64,000 bases of DNA from an uncultured Bacteroidales bacterium (GTDB lineage Bacteria > Bacteroidota > Bacteroidia > Bacteroidales > WCHB1-69): assembly GCA_946409645.1 (NCBI GenBank), contig CAMJXE010000003.1, forward strand, positions 1 to 64,000, given 5' to 3'. How positions within the stretch are numbered: position 1 is the first letter of the stretch; each line of letters starts with the position of its first letter. The notes below the pieces were generated by a model. That model was not told the origin of the DNA. It saw only the letters and a program-made list of their open reading frames with translations, and made no database searches. Below are positions 35,038 to 45,476 of the stretch, piece by piece. A program made the translations under genes and the position numbers.

Positions 35038-35835
35038 ATGTTCAGAAGAGTGAAATACAAGTCGGAAGCCGAGTTCGCAAAGCTCAAAGCCAGTGCGAAT
35101 GTCGTGGCGGTGACCTTGGCCGAAGTCGCCAAGTACATCAAGCCGGGCGTGCCGCTCACCTATCTCGACCAGATTGGTGAACAGTGCATCCGCGACCACC
35201 ATGCAGTTCCCTCATTCAAGGGTTACGAAGGCTATCCGGCTGCTCTCTGCCTCTCAGTGAATGATGTGGTTGTACACGGTATTCCCCGTCCTGGCATGTA
35301 CCTTCGTGACGGCGATATTATCTCCGTTGATTGTGGAGCTCTTTTGGACGGCTACCACGGTGATTTTTGCTACACTTTCGAGGTGGGCGAGGTTTCCAAA
35401 GAGGTGCATCAACTTTGCCAACGCACCAAGGAGTCGCTTTACAAGGCGATTGAGGTGGCCAAGGCAGGCAACACAATCGGCGACATCGGTTACACGGTGG
35501 AAAAGTACGTGACTCAGTTCAACTATGGCGTAGTCAGAGAGCTGTGCGGTCACGGCATCGGTAAGGACATGCACGAGAAGCCCGATATCACCAACTATGG
35601 TAGCAAGGGCGCGGGTATGAAGATTTCAGCCGGCATGTGCATCTGTATAGAACCGATGATCAACATGGGAAGCCATAAGATTGTGATGGACAATGACGGT
35701 TGGACCATTCGCACCCGCGACCACAAACCTTCGGCACACTATGAACATCAATTGATTATCACAGAGCGCGGTACGGAGGTCATCTCTACCTACAAACTGC
35801 TTGGCGAAGTGATTGGAACAGAAGAATTATATTAA
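35038..35835 (+). CDS. map: Type I methionine aminopeptidase
   Basis: A 265-residue cytoplasmic metalloenzyme removing N-terminal Met. The five metal ligands lie in recognisable blocks: Asp in SVDCGALLDGYHGDFCYTF, His in LCGHGIG, Glu in CIEPMINMG, and Glu in HYEHQLIITE. It starts 34 bases after secY and is followed by infA after 12 bases. adk, present here in some other phyla, is absent, as usual for Bacteroidetes. Confidence 0.96.
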   Translation: MFRRVKYKSEAEFAKLKASANVVAVTLAEVAKYIKPGVPLTYLDQIGEQCIRDHHAVPSFKGYEGYPAALCLSVNDVVVHGIPRPGMYLRDGDIISVDCGALLDGYHGDFCYTFEVGEVSKEVHQLCQRTKESLYKAIEVAKAGNTIGDIGYTVEKYVTQFNYGVVRELCGHGIGKDMHEKPDITNYGSKGAGMKISAGMCICIEPMINMGSHKIVMDNDGWTIRTRDHKPSAHYEHQLIITERGTEVISTYKLLGEVIGTEELY

Positions 35836-35847
35836 AATATTGAAGAT

Positions 35848-36069
35848 ATGGCAAAACAAGCAGCAGTTGACATTGATGGTGAGGTGATCGAAGCCCTGGG
35901 CAATGGACAATATCGTGTCCGCTTGGAAAGCGGCCATGAAATCCTGGCTCATCTCTCCGGCAAAATGCGGATGCATTACATCAAGATCATCCCCGGTGAT
36001 CGTGTCCAGGTGGCGATGTCTCCCTATGATTTAACCAAAGGTAGAATCACCTACCGCCACAAAAATTAG
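35848..36069 (+). CDS. infA: Translation initiation factor IF-1
   Basis: A 73-residue OB-fold protein binding the ribosomal A site during initiation. It reads [20 protein letters not shown], then [19 protein letters not shown] and [16 protein letters not shown], matching IF-1 throughout. Confidence 0.97.
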   Translation: MAKQAAVDIDGEVIEALGNGQYRVRLESGHEILAHLSGKMRMHYIKIIPGDRVQVAMSPYDLTKGRITYRHKN

Positions 36070-36141
36070 GAAGTTCGTTTGAGTCCGTTGTGACAAAAGC
36101 TCGGTAGAAAAATTTAGAAATAATAATAAAACAATAAAGCA

Positions 36142-36258
36142 ATGAAAGTAAGAGCATCAGTTAAGAAAAGATCAGAAGATTGCATCGTGGTAAGACGTCA
36201 TGGTGTGGTGTATGTGATAAACAAAAAGAACCCTAAATTCAAACAACGTCAGGGTTAA
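36142..36258 (+). CDS. rpmJ: 50S ribosomal protein L36 (zinc-free form)
   Basis: A 38-residue protein reading [20 protein letters not shown] to the end [11 protein letters not shown]. Only one Cys remains of the usual four-ligand zinc ribbon, the form common in Bacteroidetes. It lies between infA and rpsM in the standard order and is too short for most gene-finding cut-offs. Confidence 0.95.
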   Translation: MKVRASVKKRSEDCIVVRRHGVVYVINKKNPKFKQRQG

Positions 36259-36302
36259 TAGAGAAAATTTAATAATTAATCATCATAAAAACATAAAGTA
36301 AT

Positions 36303-36677
<375 letters not shown>

Positions 36678-36709
36678 TAATTAATCACGGATAGAAGAAA
36701 ATTATCAGT

Positions 36710-37099
36710 ATGGCAAAAAATACAAAATCAACGAAGAAGAGAGTTGTTAGAATCGAGGCTCAAGGTAAGGCTTTTATCTATGCTTCTTTCAATAACGTGA
36801 TCGTTTCCCTCACCAACAACGACGGTCAGGTGATTTCCTGGTCTTCAGCTGGTAAGATGGGATACAGAGGTTCCAAGAAAAACACTCCCTACGCAGCCCA
36901 GATGGTGGCACAAGACTGTGCAAAGGTCGCCTACGACCTCGGTCTGCGTAGAGTGAAGGTTTACGTTAAAGGTCCGGGACAAGGCCGCGAGTCTGCCATC
37001 CGCTCCATCAACACCACGGGTATCATCGTGGAAGAGATCACGGATGTCACTCCGTTGCCACACAATGGCTGCCGTCCTCCTAAACACAGAAGAGTATAA
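36710..37099 (+). CDS. rpsK: 30S ribosomal protein S11
   Basis: A 129-residue platform protein: [53 protein letters not shown] and the conserved end [18 protein letters not shown]. Standard place between rpsM and rpsD. Confidence 0.97.
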   Translation: MAKNTKSTKKRVVRIEAQGKAFIYASFNNVIVSLTNNDGQVISWSSAGKMGYRGSKKNTPYAAQMVAQDCAKVAYDLGLRRVKVYVKGPGQGRESAIRSINTTGIIVEEITDVTPLPHNGCRPPKHRRV

Positions 37100-37131
37100 T
37101 TATTTCAATCATCATCGAAAAAATTTAGATT

Positions 37132-37737
37132 ATGGCAAGATATACAGGACCCAAAACGAAAATCGCAAGAAAATTCAAGGAACCTATCTACGGTCCCGAC
37201 AAATATTTCGAGAGAAAGAACTATGCTCCGGGTCAGCATGGTCAATCTCGCAGACGCGCAAAACTCTCCGAGTACGGTATGCAGCTACAGGAGAAGCAGA
37301 AAGCGAAATACACCTACGGTATTTTGGAACGTCAGTTCCGTAAACTGTTCCAACAGGCTTCTCGCATGAAAGGTATCACCGGTCAGAACTTGATGCAACT
37401 CATCGAGTCCCGCCTTGATAATGTGGTGTTCCGTTTGGGCATCGCTCCGACCAGAAACGCCGCTCGTCAGCTCGTCACTCACCGCCACGTCACCGTCAAT
37501 GGAATCATCACCAACATCCCTTCCATGTTGTTGAAACCCGGTGATATCGTGGAAGTTCGCGAACGTTCCAAATCTCTGGAAGTCATTGAGAACTCCCTTA
37601 GCGGCAAAGCCATGAATTATGCATGGCTGGAGTGGGACGGAAACCTAAAAGTTGGTAAATTCATGCAATATCCTCAACGCGAGGAGATTCCTGAGACTAT
37701 CAACGAGCAGGCTATCGTCGAGTTGTATTCCAAGTAA
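37132..37737 (+). CDS. rpsD: 30S ribosomal protein S4
   Basis: A 201-residue rRNA-binding assembly protein: [39 protein letters not shown], the S4 RNA-binding domain [20 protein letters not shown] and [11 protein letters not shown]. It lacks the N-terminal zinc Cys cluster. S4 often represses its own alpha operon; no such site was identified. Confidence 0.97.
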   Translation: MARYTGPKTKIARKFKEPIYGPDKYFERKNYAPGQHGQSRRRAKLSEYGMQLQEKQKAKYTYGILERQFRKLFQQASRMKGITGQNLMQLIESRLDNVVFRLGIAPTRNAARQLVTHRHVTVNGIITNIPSMLLKPGDIVEVRERSKSLEVIENSLSGKAMNYAWLEWDGNLKVGKFMQYPQREEIPETINEQAIVELYSK

Positions 37738-37822
37738 GGTTTGAGGTTTAAGGTTTAGGGTTTAAGGTTTAAGGCAACCTGATAACCATAAACCATAAAC
37801 CATAAACATTAAACATTAAACC
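37738..37822. repeat. Telomere-like GGTTTAAGG run between rpsD and rpoA
   Basis: GGTTTAA/GGTTTAG units, then CCATAAA and CATTAAA units, filling the spacer ahead of rpoA, inside an otherwise tight operon. Confidence 0.75.
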
Positions 37823-37848
37823 AAAAGATAACTAAAAAACAAACGAAA

Positions 37849-38844
37849 ATGGCAATTTTAACATTTCAGAAACCCGATAAGGTCATCATGAATGAGGCCG
37901 ACGATTTTCACGGCATATTTGAATTTCGTCCCCTGCAACAAGGCTTTGGTGTTACAGTCGGTAATGCTCTGCGCCGCGTGTTGCTCTCATCATTGGAAGG
38001 CTATGCCATTACCTCTGTGAAGATCGAAGGCGTTGCACAAGAGTTCTCTTCCATCCCTGGCGTGATGGAGGATGTGCTGGACATCGTGCTCAACCTCAAG
38101 CAGGTGCGCCTCAAAAATAAAGTAGAGGGTTACACCTCTGAGAAGGTTTCTGTCGTCATTAGCGGTCAGGAAACTTTTACCGCCGGCGACATGAACCGCT
38201 TCCTCAACTATTTTCAGGTCTTGAATCCGGATTTGTTGATCTGTCGCATGGAACCCAACGTGCGCTTGAACATGGAGATAACCATCGACAAGGGTCGTGG
38301 TTATGTTCCCGTGGAGGACAATCGCCAGATTCATGATGGCATCGATGTGATAGCCGTGGATTCCACCCACACTCCTATCCGTAACGTGAAATACACCATC
38401 GAGCCTTATCGCGTCGAGCAAAAGACCGACTTCGAGAAACTGATTCTGGAAATAGAGACCGACGGTTCCGTTCATCCGAAAGACGCCATCCAAGAGGCTG
38501 CGAAAATCCTTATCCAGCATTTCGCGCTGCTTTCAGATGAGAATATCGCCCTTGATGCACAGGAACAACCCGACAGCCCTGAAGTGATGCAGGACACAGA
38601 GAAGAATATTCGTCAGATACTCCAAGCCAAGTTGATTGACATGGATCTCTCAGTCAGAGCTTTGAATTGTCTGAAATCCGCCGAGCTGGAAACCCTGGGT
38701 GATCTGGTGGCATTCCACAAGACTGATTTGCTCAAATTCCGTAACTTTGGCAAGAAATCCCTCGCTGAACTCGAAGCATTGGTGCATAACAAGGGTCTGG
38801 AATTTGGTATGAATGTAGAAAAGTATAATATAGATAACGAATAG
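37849..38844 (+). CDS. rpoA: RNA polymerase alpha subunit
   Basis: A 331-residue subunit. The N-terminal assembly domain has [20 protein letters not shown] and [19 protein letters not shown], then the flexible linker near residue 240. The C-terminal domain has [20 protein letters not shown] and [18 protein letters not shown]. The length is normal. Standard place between rpsD and rplQ, separated from rplQ by 4 bases. Confidence 0.97.
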   Translation: MAILTFQKPDKVIMNEADDFHGIFEFRPLQQGFGVTVGNALRRVLLSSLEGYAITSVKIEGVAQEFSSIPGVMEDVLDIVLNLKQVRLKNKVEGYTSEKVSVVISGQETFTAGDMNRFLNYFQVLNPDLLICRMEPNVRLNMEITIDKGRGYVPVEDNRQIHDGIDVIAVDSTHTPIRNVKYTIEPYRVEQKTDFEKLILEIETDGSVHPKDAIQEAAKILIQHFALLSDENIALDAQEQPDSPEVMQDTEKNIRQILQAKLIDMDLSVRALNCLKSAELETLGDLVAFHKTDLLKFRNFGKKSLAELEALVHNKGLEFGMNVEKYNIDNE

Positions 38845-38848
38845 AACA

Positions 38849-39340
38849 ATGAGACACGCTAAGAAAATTAACCATTTAGGAAGAAAAGATGCACACAGAA
38901 AGGCCATGATGTCCAATATGGCGACCTCTCTGATTATGCATAAAAGAATCAGCACTACTTTGGCTAAGGCAAAAGCGTTGAGAACATACGTGGAACCTAT
39001 CGTGACCCGTTCCAAGGAAGACACGACCCACTCACGTCGTATGGTTTTCTCCGAATTGCAGAATAAGTATGCTGTGACTGAGCTGTTCCGCGAGATTTCC
39101 CCGAAAATCATGGATCGTCCGGGCGGTTATACCCGCATTCTGAAGACCGGTTTCCGTAAGGGTGACAACGCCGAGATGTGCATTATCGAGTTTGTAGATT
39201 TCAACGAAACCTACACGGTTGAGAAATCCAAGAAGAAAGCCACCCGCACTCGTCGTAGCAGCAAGAAATCCGCTACTCCTGTTGAGGGTGTGGCTACCGA
39301 AGCTCCGGCCGCAGAAGTGGAGACTCCCGCAGCCGAATAG
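38849..39340 (+). CDS. rplQ: 50S ribosomal protein L17
   Basis: A 163-residue protein: [61 protein letters not shown] low-complexity Ala/Lys-rich C-terminal extension (about 45 residues) is common in Bacteroidetes. It ends the first ribosomal block; a terminator and a new promoter separate it from rplV. Confidence 0.96.
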   Translation: MRHAKKINHLGRKDAHRKAMMSNMATSLIMHKRISTTLAKAKALRTYVEPIVTRSKEDTTHSRRMVFSELQNKYAVTELFREISPKIMDRPGGYTRILKTGFRKGDNAEMCIIEFVDFNETYTVEKSKKKATRTRRSSKKSATPVEGVATEAPAAEVETPAAE

Positions 39341-39368
39341 TATTCGAAAAATCGTAAAAGTAAAGAGA

Positions 39369-39399
39369 CGCGATATCCAAAAGATGTCGCGTTTTTTTA
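39369..39399 (+). terminator. Terminator after rplQ
   Basis: CGCGATAT (39369-39376) with ATGTCGCG (39384-39391), one G-T pair, then seven T. It separates the two permuted ribosomal blocks. Confidence 0.8.
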
Positions 39400-39502
39400 T
39401 GAAAGCTGCCGTGTGAAGATGGCCCCAAAGCGTTGTTAACAACTCTTGTTAATATTGTTGAAAAAAAAAATCGTAAGGTGTTGATTATATGCAAAAAAAG
39501 AC

Positions 39503-39510
39503 TATTTTTG
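39503..39510 (+). promoter_or_regulatory. -7 box ahead of the rplV-rpsE block
   Basis: TATTTTTG after an A-run, 98 bases ahead of the rplV ATG. rplV is normally internal to the S10 operon, so a promoter here is unusual. Confidence 0.65.
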
Positions 39511-39607
39511 CCGCCAATTTGATAATGTACGCAAAAGAGGTACGTTTTAAAGGGTTAAGTAGTTGAATATTAGATAAATATAAAAATAATAAAAGTCTAA
39601 AATAACA

Positions 39608-40054
39608 ATGAGTGTAAAACAGAAAAACGCAGCAAACGCGCGTAAAGAAGCAATGAAAACGGTGTACGTGGCCCGATTAGTGGATAATCCGACCTCACCG
39701 CGCAAGACCAGAATTATGGCCAACGTGATTCGTGGCAAGAACGTAGATTACGCCATGAATGTGTTGAAATACTCTCGTAGAGAGTCATCCGAGAAGTTGT
39801 TGAAGCTGTTGAAGTCAGCTATCGCCAACTGGCAAGTGAAAAATGAGGGCAAGCGTCTCGAGGATGCCGACCTTTACATCAAGACCATCATGGTGGATGG
39901 TGGCAGAATGCTGAAGCGCATCCGCACCGCCCCCCAAGGCCGTGCAGCCCGCATCCGCAAGCGTTCCAATCATGTGACCTTGATTCTCGGCGACCGTAAC
40001 GAAGAGAACGTGCAAGTGGAAAATATGGAAAATATAGAAGAATCACAAAAATAA
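39608..40054 (+). CDS. rplV: 50S ribosomal protein L22
   Basis: A 148-residue protein lining the exit tunnel: YVARLVDNPTSPRKTRIMAN, VIRGKNVDYAMNVLKYSRR, ADLYIKTIMVDGGRMLKRIR and RAARIRKRSNHVTLIL. The usual upstream neighbours (rpsJ, rplC, rplD, rplW, rplB, rpsS) are absent; rplQ precedes it instead. An acidic tail follows the conserved end. Confidence 0.96.
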   Translation: MSVKQKNAANARKEAMKTVYVARLVDNPTSPRKTRIMANVIRGKNVDYAMNVLKYSRRESSEKLLKLLKSAIANWQVKNEGKRLEDADLYIKTIMVDGGRMLKRIRTAPQGRAARIRKRSNHVTLILGDRNEENVQVENMENIEESQK

Positions 40055-40065
40055 TAAAGTAAAGT

Positions 40066-40821
40066 ATGGGTCAAAAAGTTAATCCTATCGGCTTGCGCCT
40101 CGGTATTGTAAGAGGCTGGGACTCTAATTGGTACGGCGGCAAAAATTTCGCCGGTAAAATCGTCGAAGATGACAAAATTAGAAAGTATTTAAATGCTAAG
40201 TTCTCAAAAGCCGGCATTTCGAAAATCTACATTGAGAGAACCTTAAAACTCGTCACCGTCACCATCAGCGCAGGCCGTCCCGGTGTGATCATCGGCAAAG
40301 GCGGAGCTGAAGTGGACAGCGTGAAGGAAGAACTGAAAGTGATCACCGGCAAGGAGATCCAAATCAACATCAACGAAGTCAAACGCCCTGACCTTGACGC
40401 ACAGCTGGTGGCTCAGAACATCGCCCGTCAAATCGAGGGTCGTGTCACCTACAAGAAAGCCGTCAAGACCGCAATCGCTGCAACGATGCGTGCACAGGCC
40501 GAGGGTATCAAGGTGACAGTTGCTGGTCGTTTGGGCGGTGCAGAAATCGCTCGCGCCGAGCACTTCAAAGATGGTCGTATCCCGTTGCATACGCTTCGTG
40601 CCGACATCGACTACGCTCCCGTTGAGGCTCACACCACCTACGGTTGCATTGGTGTCAAAGTATGGATCTGTCGTGGCATCGTCTATGGCAAGCGTGATCT
40701 TTTCGCCAACGAGGCAGCCAAGGAGCAACGTCCTTCAGGCGGCGGCAAGAAGATGTTCCGCGGACCTCGCAGAGACCGCGACAACCGCAATCGTAACAAT
40801 AACAGAAATCACAATAATTAA
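40066..40821 (+). CDS. rpsC: 30S ribosomal protein S3
   Basis: A 251-residue protein: [20 protein letters not shown], the KH domain with [20 protein letters not shown], and [21 protein letters not shown] basic Arg/Asn-rich C-terminal tail ([14 protein letters not shown]) extends it beyond the usual core. Confidence 0.97.
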   Translation: MGQKVNPIGLRLGIVRGWDSNWYGGKNFAGKIVEDDKIRKYLNAKFSKAGISKIYIERTLKLVTVTISAGRPGVIIGKGGAEVDSVKEELKVITGKEIQININEVKRPDLDAQLVAQNIARQIEGRVTYKKAVKTAIAATMRAQAEGIKVTVAGRLGGAEIARAEHFKDGRIPLHTLRADIDYAPVEAHTTYGCIGVKVWICRGIVYGKRDLFANEAAKEQRPSGGGKKMFRGPRRDRDNRNRNNNRNHNN

Positions 40822-40871
40822 ACCGACGCCAAGATGCCGGTAATATCAAATAATTAAAAACATCAAAAGCA

Positions 40872-41297
40872 ATGTTACAACCGAAAAAACTCAAATACAG
40901 AAGGCCGCAGAAAGGCAGAATGAAATCCATCACCAAGCGTGGTTCCGAGATTTCATTCGGCTCATTCGCGCTGAAAACATTGGATGCTTATTGGATCACC
41001 GCTCGTCAAATCGAGGCAGCCCGTCAGGCTATCACCCGTGAGATGAAGCGTCAAGGTAAGCTCTGGATCCGCATTTTCCCCGACCGTCCCGTCACTGCTA
41101 AGGGTTTGGGTGTTCGTATGGGTAAAGGTAAGGGTACTCCTGAGTACTATGCCGCCCGCGTAAGCCCCGGCCGCATTCTTTTCGAAGCAGACGGCATTCC
41201 GTTGGAGGTCGCTCGCGAAGCTATGCGACTCGGTGCCCAAAAGCTCCCGGTCCATACCAAATTTATTGTCAGAAGAGATTATTCAGAAGAAATCTAA
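40872..41297 (+). CDS. rplP: 50S ribosomal protein L16
   Basis: A 141-residue protein: [60 protein letters not shown] and [20 protein letters not shown]. Length and order (rpsC-rplP-rpmC) are standard. Confidence 0.97.
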   Translation: MLQPKKLKYRRPQKGRMKSITKRGSEISFGSFALKTLDAYWITARQIEAARQAITREMKRQGKLWIRIFPDRPVTAKGLGVRMGKGKGTPEYYAARVSPGRILFEADGIPLEVAREAMRLGAQKLPVHTKFIVRRDYSEEI

Positions 41298-41312
41298 AAG
41301 GAGGAACATAGT

Positions 41313-41513
41313 ATGAAACAAAAAGAAATCAACGAATTGACCACTCCCGAAATCCGGGAAAGACTGGCTACGGAAAAAGACAGACTGGTTACGATGCGCT
41401 TGAATCATGCCATCTCTCCTCTGGAAAATCCCCAACTGATCAAGTCTCAGCGCAGAGATATCGCCCGCCTTATGACGGAACTGCGCAAACGCGAAATGAA
41501 CGAAAATAAATAA
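41313..41513 (+). CDS. rpmC: 50S ribosomal protein L29
   Basis: A 66-residue helical hairpin protein: KEINELTTPEIRERLATEKD, LKSQRRDIA-like segment (LIKSQRRDIARLMTELRKRE). Located next to the tunnel exit in the ribosome. Standard place between rplP and rpsQ. Confidence 0.95.
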   Translation: MKQKEINELTTPEIRERLATEKDRLVTMRLNHAISPLENPQLIKSQRRDIARLMTELRKREMNENK

Positions 41514-41533
41514 CCTATCACTGATAAAGCATT

Positions 41534-41788
41534 ATGGAAAGAAATAACAGAAAAGTCAGAGAAGGCATTGTCGTGAGCGACAAGATGGACAAGTCTATCG
41601 TCATCAAGGTCGAGCGCAAGATGAAACACCCCATTTATGGTAAGTTCCTGAAACGTTCCACCAAATTCATGGCACACGACGAGAAGAACGAGTGCCGCAT
41701 CGGTGACAGAGTGAGAATTATGGAAACCAGACCTTTGTCCAAGAACAAATGCTGGCGTTTAATTGAAATCGTAGAAAAGGCTAAATAG
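41534..41788 (+). CDS. rpsQ: 30S ribosomal protein S17
   Basis: An 84-residue OB-fold protein: [40 protein letters not shown] and [20 protein letters not shown]. Last gene of the usual S10 part; rplN follows after 5 bases. Confidence 0.97.
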   Translation: MERNNRKVREGIVVSDKMDKSIVIKVERKMKHPIYGKFLKRSTKFMAHDEKNECRIGDRVRIMETRPLSKNKCWRLIEIVEKAK

Positions 41789-41793
41789 TAATT

Positions 41794-42162
41794 ATGATAC
41801 AGCAAGAATCCAGATTAGCAGTTGCGGATAACAGCGGCGCCAAGGAAGTGCTCTGCATCCGCGTATTGGGCGGCACAAAGAAGCGTTATGCACGCGTGGG
41901 CGACAAAATCGTCGTAGCCATCAAGAGTGCCATCCCTTCCGGCCAGGTCAAAGCCGGCACCGTGTCCAAGGCAGTGGTGGTGCGCACCAAACGCCACGTC
42001 CGCAGAAACGACGGCTCCTACATCAAGTTTGATGACAATGCCGTGGTTCTGCTGACCGCATCCGATGAGTTGCGTGGCACCCGTATCTTCGGACCTGTTG
42101 CCCGTGAATTGCGCGAGAAACAGTTCATGAAAATCGTGTCTTTGGCCCCCGAAGTGTTATAA
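41794..42162 (+). CDS. rplN: 50S ribosomal protein L14
   Basis: A 122-residue protein: [48 protein letters not shown] and [20 protein letters not shown]. Standard length and order. Confidence 0.98.
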   Translation: MIQQESRLAVADNSGAKEVLCIRVLGGTKKRYARVGDKIVVAIKSAIPSGQVKAGTVSKAVVVRTKRHVRRNDGSYIKFDDNAVVLLTASDELRGTRIFGPVARELREKQFMKIVSLAPEVL

Positions 42163-42230
42163 TCAAGTCAATAAATCATTTATTATACAATTGACAAAGA
42201 CCAATTGACAAACATTTAAACAAAAAAGGA

Positions 42231-42545
42231 ATGAAACTGAAAATTAAAAAAGGCGACACTGTAAAAGTGATTACCGGTGAGTACAAAGGAACTCAAGGTA
42301 AGGTGCTGGAAGTCTTCCCCAAGGAAAACAAGGCTATGGTGGAAGGCTGCAACATGGTGTCTAAGAGCACTAAACCGAGCGCTGCAGCACCTAACGGCGG
42401 CATCATCAAGAAAGAGGCCCCCATGCACATCTCCAACCTCATGTTGGTTGACGCTAAAGGAAACGCTACCCGCGTGGGTAGAAAGTTGAACGAGAATGGC
42501 AAATTAGTCAGATATTCTAAAAAGTCAGGAGAGGAGATTAAGTAA
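42231..42545 (+). CDS. rplX: 50S ribosomal protein L24
   Basis: A 104-residue KOW-domain protein: [40 protein letters not shown], and [20 protein letters not shown]. Its stop overlaps the rplE start by one base (TAATG). Confidence 0.97.
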   Translation: MKLKIKKGDTVKVITGEYKGTQGKVLEVFPKENKAMVEGCNMVSKSTKPSAAAPNGGIIKKEAPMHISNLMLVDAKGNATRVGRKLNENGKLVRYSKKSGEEIK

Positions 42546-43099
42546 TGTACACACCGAGATACAAAGAAAAATATCAAAATGAGGTTCTTCCCGCTCTGAA
42601 AGAACAATTCGGATTCAAATCCGTCATGCGCGTGCCCAGAATCACCAAGATATGCCTTAACCAAGGTCTTGGTAAGTTCGGCATCGCCGATAAGAAACTC
42701 ATTGACGCTGGCGTCCAGGAAATGACCCTCATCGCCGGTCAGAAAGCTGTTCCCACCAAATCCAAGAAGGATATTTCAAACTTCAAGTTGAGAAAAGGTA
42801 TGCCCATCGGCGTGCGCGTGACCCTTCACGGCGACCGCATGTATGAGTTCCTCGACCGCCTTGTCACCGTCTCCATCCCTCGTATCCGCGACTTCCGCGG
42901 TATCAGCGACAAAGGCTTCGACGGACGCGGCAACTATACGCTCGGTATTCCCGAACAGATTATCTTCCCCGAAATCGATATCGATAAAGTGCTCAAAATT
43001 AACGGTATGGACATCACTTTCGTGACGACTGCTCAGAACGACAAGGAGTGTCTGGCCCTGTTGAAAGAATTTGGCTTACCCTTTAAAAATCAAAAGTAA
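42545..43099 (+). CDS. rplE: 50S ribosomal protein L5
   Basis: A 184-residue 5S rRNA-binding protein: [59 protein letters not shown] and [20 protein letters not shown]. It starts on the last base of the rplX stop, so translation is coupled. Confidence 0.98.
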   Translation: MYTPRYKEKYQNEVLPALKEQFGFKSVMRVPRITKICLNQGLGKFGIADKKLIDAGVQEMTLIAGQKAVPTKSKKDISNFKLRKGMPIGVRVTLHGDRMYEFLDRLVTVSIPRIRDFRGISDKGFDGRGNYTLGIPEQIIFPEIDIDKVLKINGMDITFVTTAQNDKECLALLKEFGLPFKNQK

Positions 43100-43105
43100 G
43101 TAATC

Positions 43106-43405
43106 ATGGCAAAGGAATCTTTAAAAGCAAGAGAAATCAAAAGAGCGAAAATGGTCGCTAAGTACGCGGCAAAACGCGCAGAACTGAAGAAAATCATGAA
43201 AGGCGATGATTACGAGGCCAAGAGAGCCGCTGATATCGCGCTTCAGAAATTACCCCCGAACTCTAACCCTATCCGTATGCACAACCGCTGCAAGCTGAGC
43301 GGCCGTCCGAAAGGCTATATGCGCCAGTTCGGTCTCTCCCGTATCGACTTCAGAGAGTTGGCACTCGCAGGTAAAATCCCCGGAGTTAAAAAAGCTAGTT
43401 GGTAA
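43106..43405 (+). CDS. rpsN: 30S ribosomal protein S14 (zinc-free long form)
   Basis: A 99-residue protein: [20 protein letters not shown] and the conserved C-terminal half [20 protein letters not shown], then [10 protein letters not shown] and GVKKASW. Only one Cys, so it is the long C-minus version without a zinc site. Confidence 0.97.
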   Translation: MAKESLKAREIKRAKMVAKYAAKRAELKKIMKGDDYEAKRAADIALQKLPPNSNPIRMHNRCKLSGRPKGYMRQFGLSRIDFRELALAGKIPGVKKASW

Positions 43406-43427
43406 ACCTAAAGAAGAAGATTAAATT

Positions 43428-43826
43428 ATGAATACCGATCCCATTTCAGATTATTTGACTCGTTTGAGAAACGCTATCCGCGCTCATCACGAAGTGGTCG
43501 AAATCCCCGCTTCCAACGAGAAGAAAGCTATAACCAAGATCCTTTTCGACAAAGGTTATATCTTGAACTATAAATTTGAGGATGAAACCATGCCCAAAAC
43601 GATTAAGATCGCTTTGAAATATCATCCTGCAACCAAACAGTCTGCCATCAGCGAGATCAAGCGCGTTAGCCGCCCTGGTCTTCGTAAATACGTGGGCGCC
43701 AAGGAAATGCCCTCTGTGTTGAACGGCCTCGGCATCGCTATCGTCTCCACTTCCCACGGCATGATGACCGATAAGGAAGCCAAAGCTCAAAATGTTGGCG
43801 GCGAAGTTATTTGTTACATCAGTTAA
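43428..43826 (+). CDS. rpsH: 30S ribosomal protein S8
   Basis: A 132-residue rRNA-binding protein: TDPISDYLTRLRNAIRAHHE, ISEIKRVSRPGLRKYVGAKE, and GLGIAIVSTSHGMMTDKEAK followed by GGEVICYIS. In other bacteria S8 represses the spc operon; no operator was looked for in detail. Confidence 0.97.
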   Translation: MNTDPISDYLTRLRNAIRAHHEVVEIPASNEKKAITKILFDKGYILNYKFEDETMPKTIKIALKYHPATKQSAISEIKRVSRPGLRKYVGAKEMPSVLNGLGIAIVSTSHGMMTDKEAKAQNVGGEVICYIS

Positions 43827-43841
43827 TAGGAGGAGAAAGTT

Positions 43842-44402
43842 ATGTCAAGAATAGGAAAATTACAAATCGCTATCCCCGCTGGGGTTGAAGTGAAAAGAGA
43901 CGAAAAGTCGAACATCGTGACTGTCAAGGGCCCGAAAGGCGAACTGCAACAGTATGTCGATGAACGTATTACTTTCGAAATTGAAGACGGACACCTCCAT
44001 GTGAAACGCCCCTCTGACTCCAAACGTGACCGTTCCATGCACGGCCTCTATCGCGCCCTGCTGAACAATATGATCGTCGGCGTGTCTCAAGGCTTCACCA
44101 AGAAGATGGAAGTGATCGGCGTCGGTTACAAAGCTGAAGCTAAAGGCGACCATCAACTTGACATGGGTCTGGGCTATTCCCACAACATCCTGTTCGATTT
44201 CCCCAAGGAAATCACCGTGCAGACCATCAATGAGAAAGGTAAAAACCCTGTTATCATTCTGAGCTGCATCGACAAACAGCTGTTGGGTCAGGTGGCTACC
44301 AAAATCCGTTCTTATCGTAAACCCGAACCTTATAAAGGTAAAGGTATTCGCTTCGAAGGTGAATATGTTAGAAAGAAAGCTGGTAAATCGGCTGAAAAAT
44401 AA
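43842..44402 (+). CDS. rplF: 50S ribosomal protein L6
   Basis: A 186-residue protein: MSRIGKLQIAIPAGVEVKRD, VTVKGPKGELQQYV, MHGLYRALLNNMIVGVSQGF and the C-terminal RKPEPYKGKGIRFEGEYVRK. Standard order between rpsH and rplR. Confidence 0.97.
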   Translation: MSRIGKLQIAIPAGVEVKRDEKSNIVTVKGPKGELQQYVDERITFEIEDGHLHVKRPSDSKRDRSMHGLYRALLNNMIVGVSQGFTKKMEVIGVGYKAEAKGDHQLDMGLGYSHNILFDFPKEITVQTINEKGKNPVIILSCIDKQLLGQVATKIRSYRKPEPYKGKGIRFEGEYVRKKAGKSAEK

Positions 44403-44420
44403 TCGTCAAAATTTGTTATT

Positions 44421-44780
44421 ATGGCTTACAATAAAAAAGAATATAGAAGAAAAAGGATTAAAAACCGCATTCGTAAGATCGTTAGCGGTACCCCGGTTCG
44501 TCCCAGAATGTCCGTCTTCAGAAGCAATCGCGACATCTATGTGCAAGTTATTGACGATGAAGCCGGTGTTACTTTGGTCTCCGCATCCTCAAAGTTACCC
44601 GATATCGCTTCTCAGAAAGTGACCAAATGCGAGAAATCCAAACTCGTGGGCAAGGAAATCGCTTCCCGCGCTATCGCAGCTGGCATCAATGAAGTGGTGT
44701 TCGACCGTAATGGATATCTGTATCATGGTAGAGTAAAATCTTTGGCTGATGCAGCCAGAGAAGGTGGTCTTAAATTTTAA
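44421..44780 (+). CDS. rplR: 50S ribosomal protein L18
   Basis: A 119-residue 5S rRNA-binding protein: [40 protein letters not shown], and the end [20 protein letters not shown]. Standard order between rplF and rpsE. Confidence 0.97.
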   Translation: MAYNKKEYRRKRIKNRIRKIVSGTPVRPRMSVFRSNRDIYVQVIDDEAGVTLVSASSKLPDIASQKVTKCEKSKLVGKEIASRAIAAGINEVVFDRNGYLYHGRVKSLADAAREGGLKF

Positions 44781-44791
44781 TTATCAGTACT

Positions 44792-45310
44792 ATGGCTAAC
44801 GAAAATATCAAGAAAGTAAAAGCAGCTGACCTCGAACTCAAAGAGCGCGTGGTCGCCACCAACAGAGTGACGAAAGTGACCAAGGGTGGTCGAATCTTCA
44901 GTTTCGCCGTCATCGTGGTCGTTGGTAATGAGAACGGTATCGTAGGCTATGGTCTGGGTAAGGCCCGCGAAGTCTCGACCGCCATTTCCAAAGGCGTGGA
45001 AGATGCAAAGAAGAACCTCATTCAAGTGCCCATCCTCAAAGGTACAATCCCTCATTCAGGTGAAGGTAAGTACAGTGGCGCTAACGTTTTCATGAAACCC
45101 GCAGCTCCTGGTACCGGTGTCATCGCCGGCGGTGCTATGCGTGCCGTGTTTGAGAGCGTGGGCGTGAAGAACGTGCTCGCCAAGTCTAAAGGCTCCTCTA
45201 ACCCGCATAGCGTGGTGAAAGCCACTATCGGTGCCCTCGCCAAAATGCGCGACGCCTACACCGTGGCCCAAGTGCGCGGAGTCAGCCTCGACAAAGTGTT
45301 CAACGGTTAA
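44792..45310 (+). CDS. rpsE: 30S ribosomal protein S5
   Basis: A 172-residue protein: [40 protein letters not shown], and [20 protein letters not shown]. It is the last ribosomal gene here and is followed by a strong terminator, whereas rpmD would be expected next. rpmD is instead at 32944, upstream of the whole cluster. Confidence 0.97.
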   Translation: MANENIKKVKAADLELKERVVATNRVTKVTKGGRIFSFAVIVVVGNENGIVGYGLGKAREVSTAISKGVEDAKKNLIQVPILKGTIPHSGEGKYSGANVFMKPAAPGTGVIAGGAMRAVFESVGVKNVLAKSKGSSNPHSVVKATIGALAKMRDAYTVAQVRGVSLDKVFNG

Positions 45311-45336
45311 TTCGATTTTACATAAATCGTTATATG

Positions 45337-45367
45337 AAAGGGATTTCCGAAAGGGAGTCCCTTTTTT
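45337..45367 (+). terminator. Terminator after rpsE
   Basis: AAAGGGA (45337-45343) with TCCCTTT (45358-45364), then a T-run. It closes the second ribosomal block. Confidence 0.8.
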
Positions 45368-45442
45368 GTTGTAAGGCAATAGGCAACAGGCATTAGGCAA
45401 AAGATCGATCCACAAAAAAATTGCCTTTTGCCTAAAAATTAG

Positions 45443-45450
45443 TATCTTTG
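45443..45450 (+). promoter_or_regulatory. -7 box for the PIF1-like helicase gene
   Basis: TATCTTTG, 27 bases before the ATG at 45477. Upstream lie GGCAATA/GGCAACA short repeats. Confidence 0.65.
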
Positions 45451-45476
45451 CACGTTGAACTTCAAAACAATTTATT

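Noticed and set aside
37738..37822. True telomere or linear replicon end
   Set aside because: The repeats are short, irregular and internal to a ribosomal operon.
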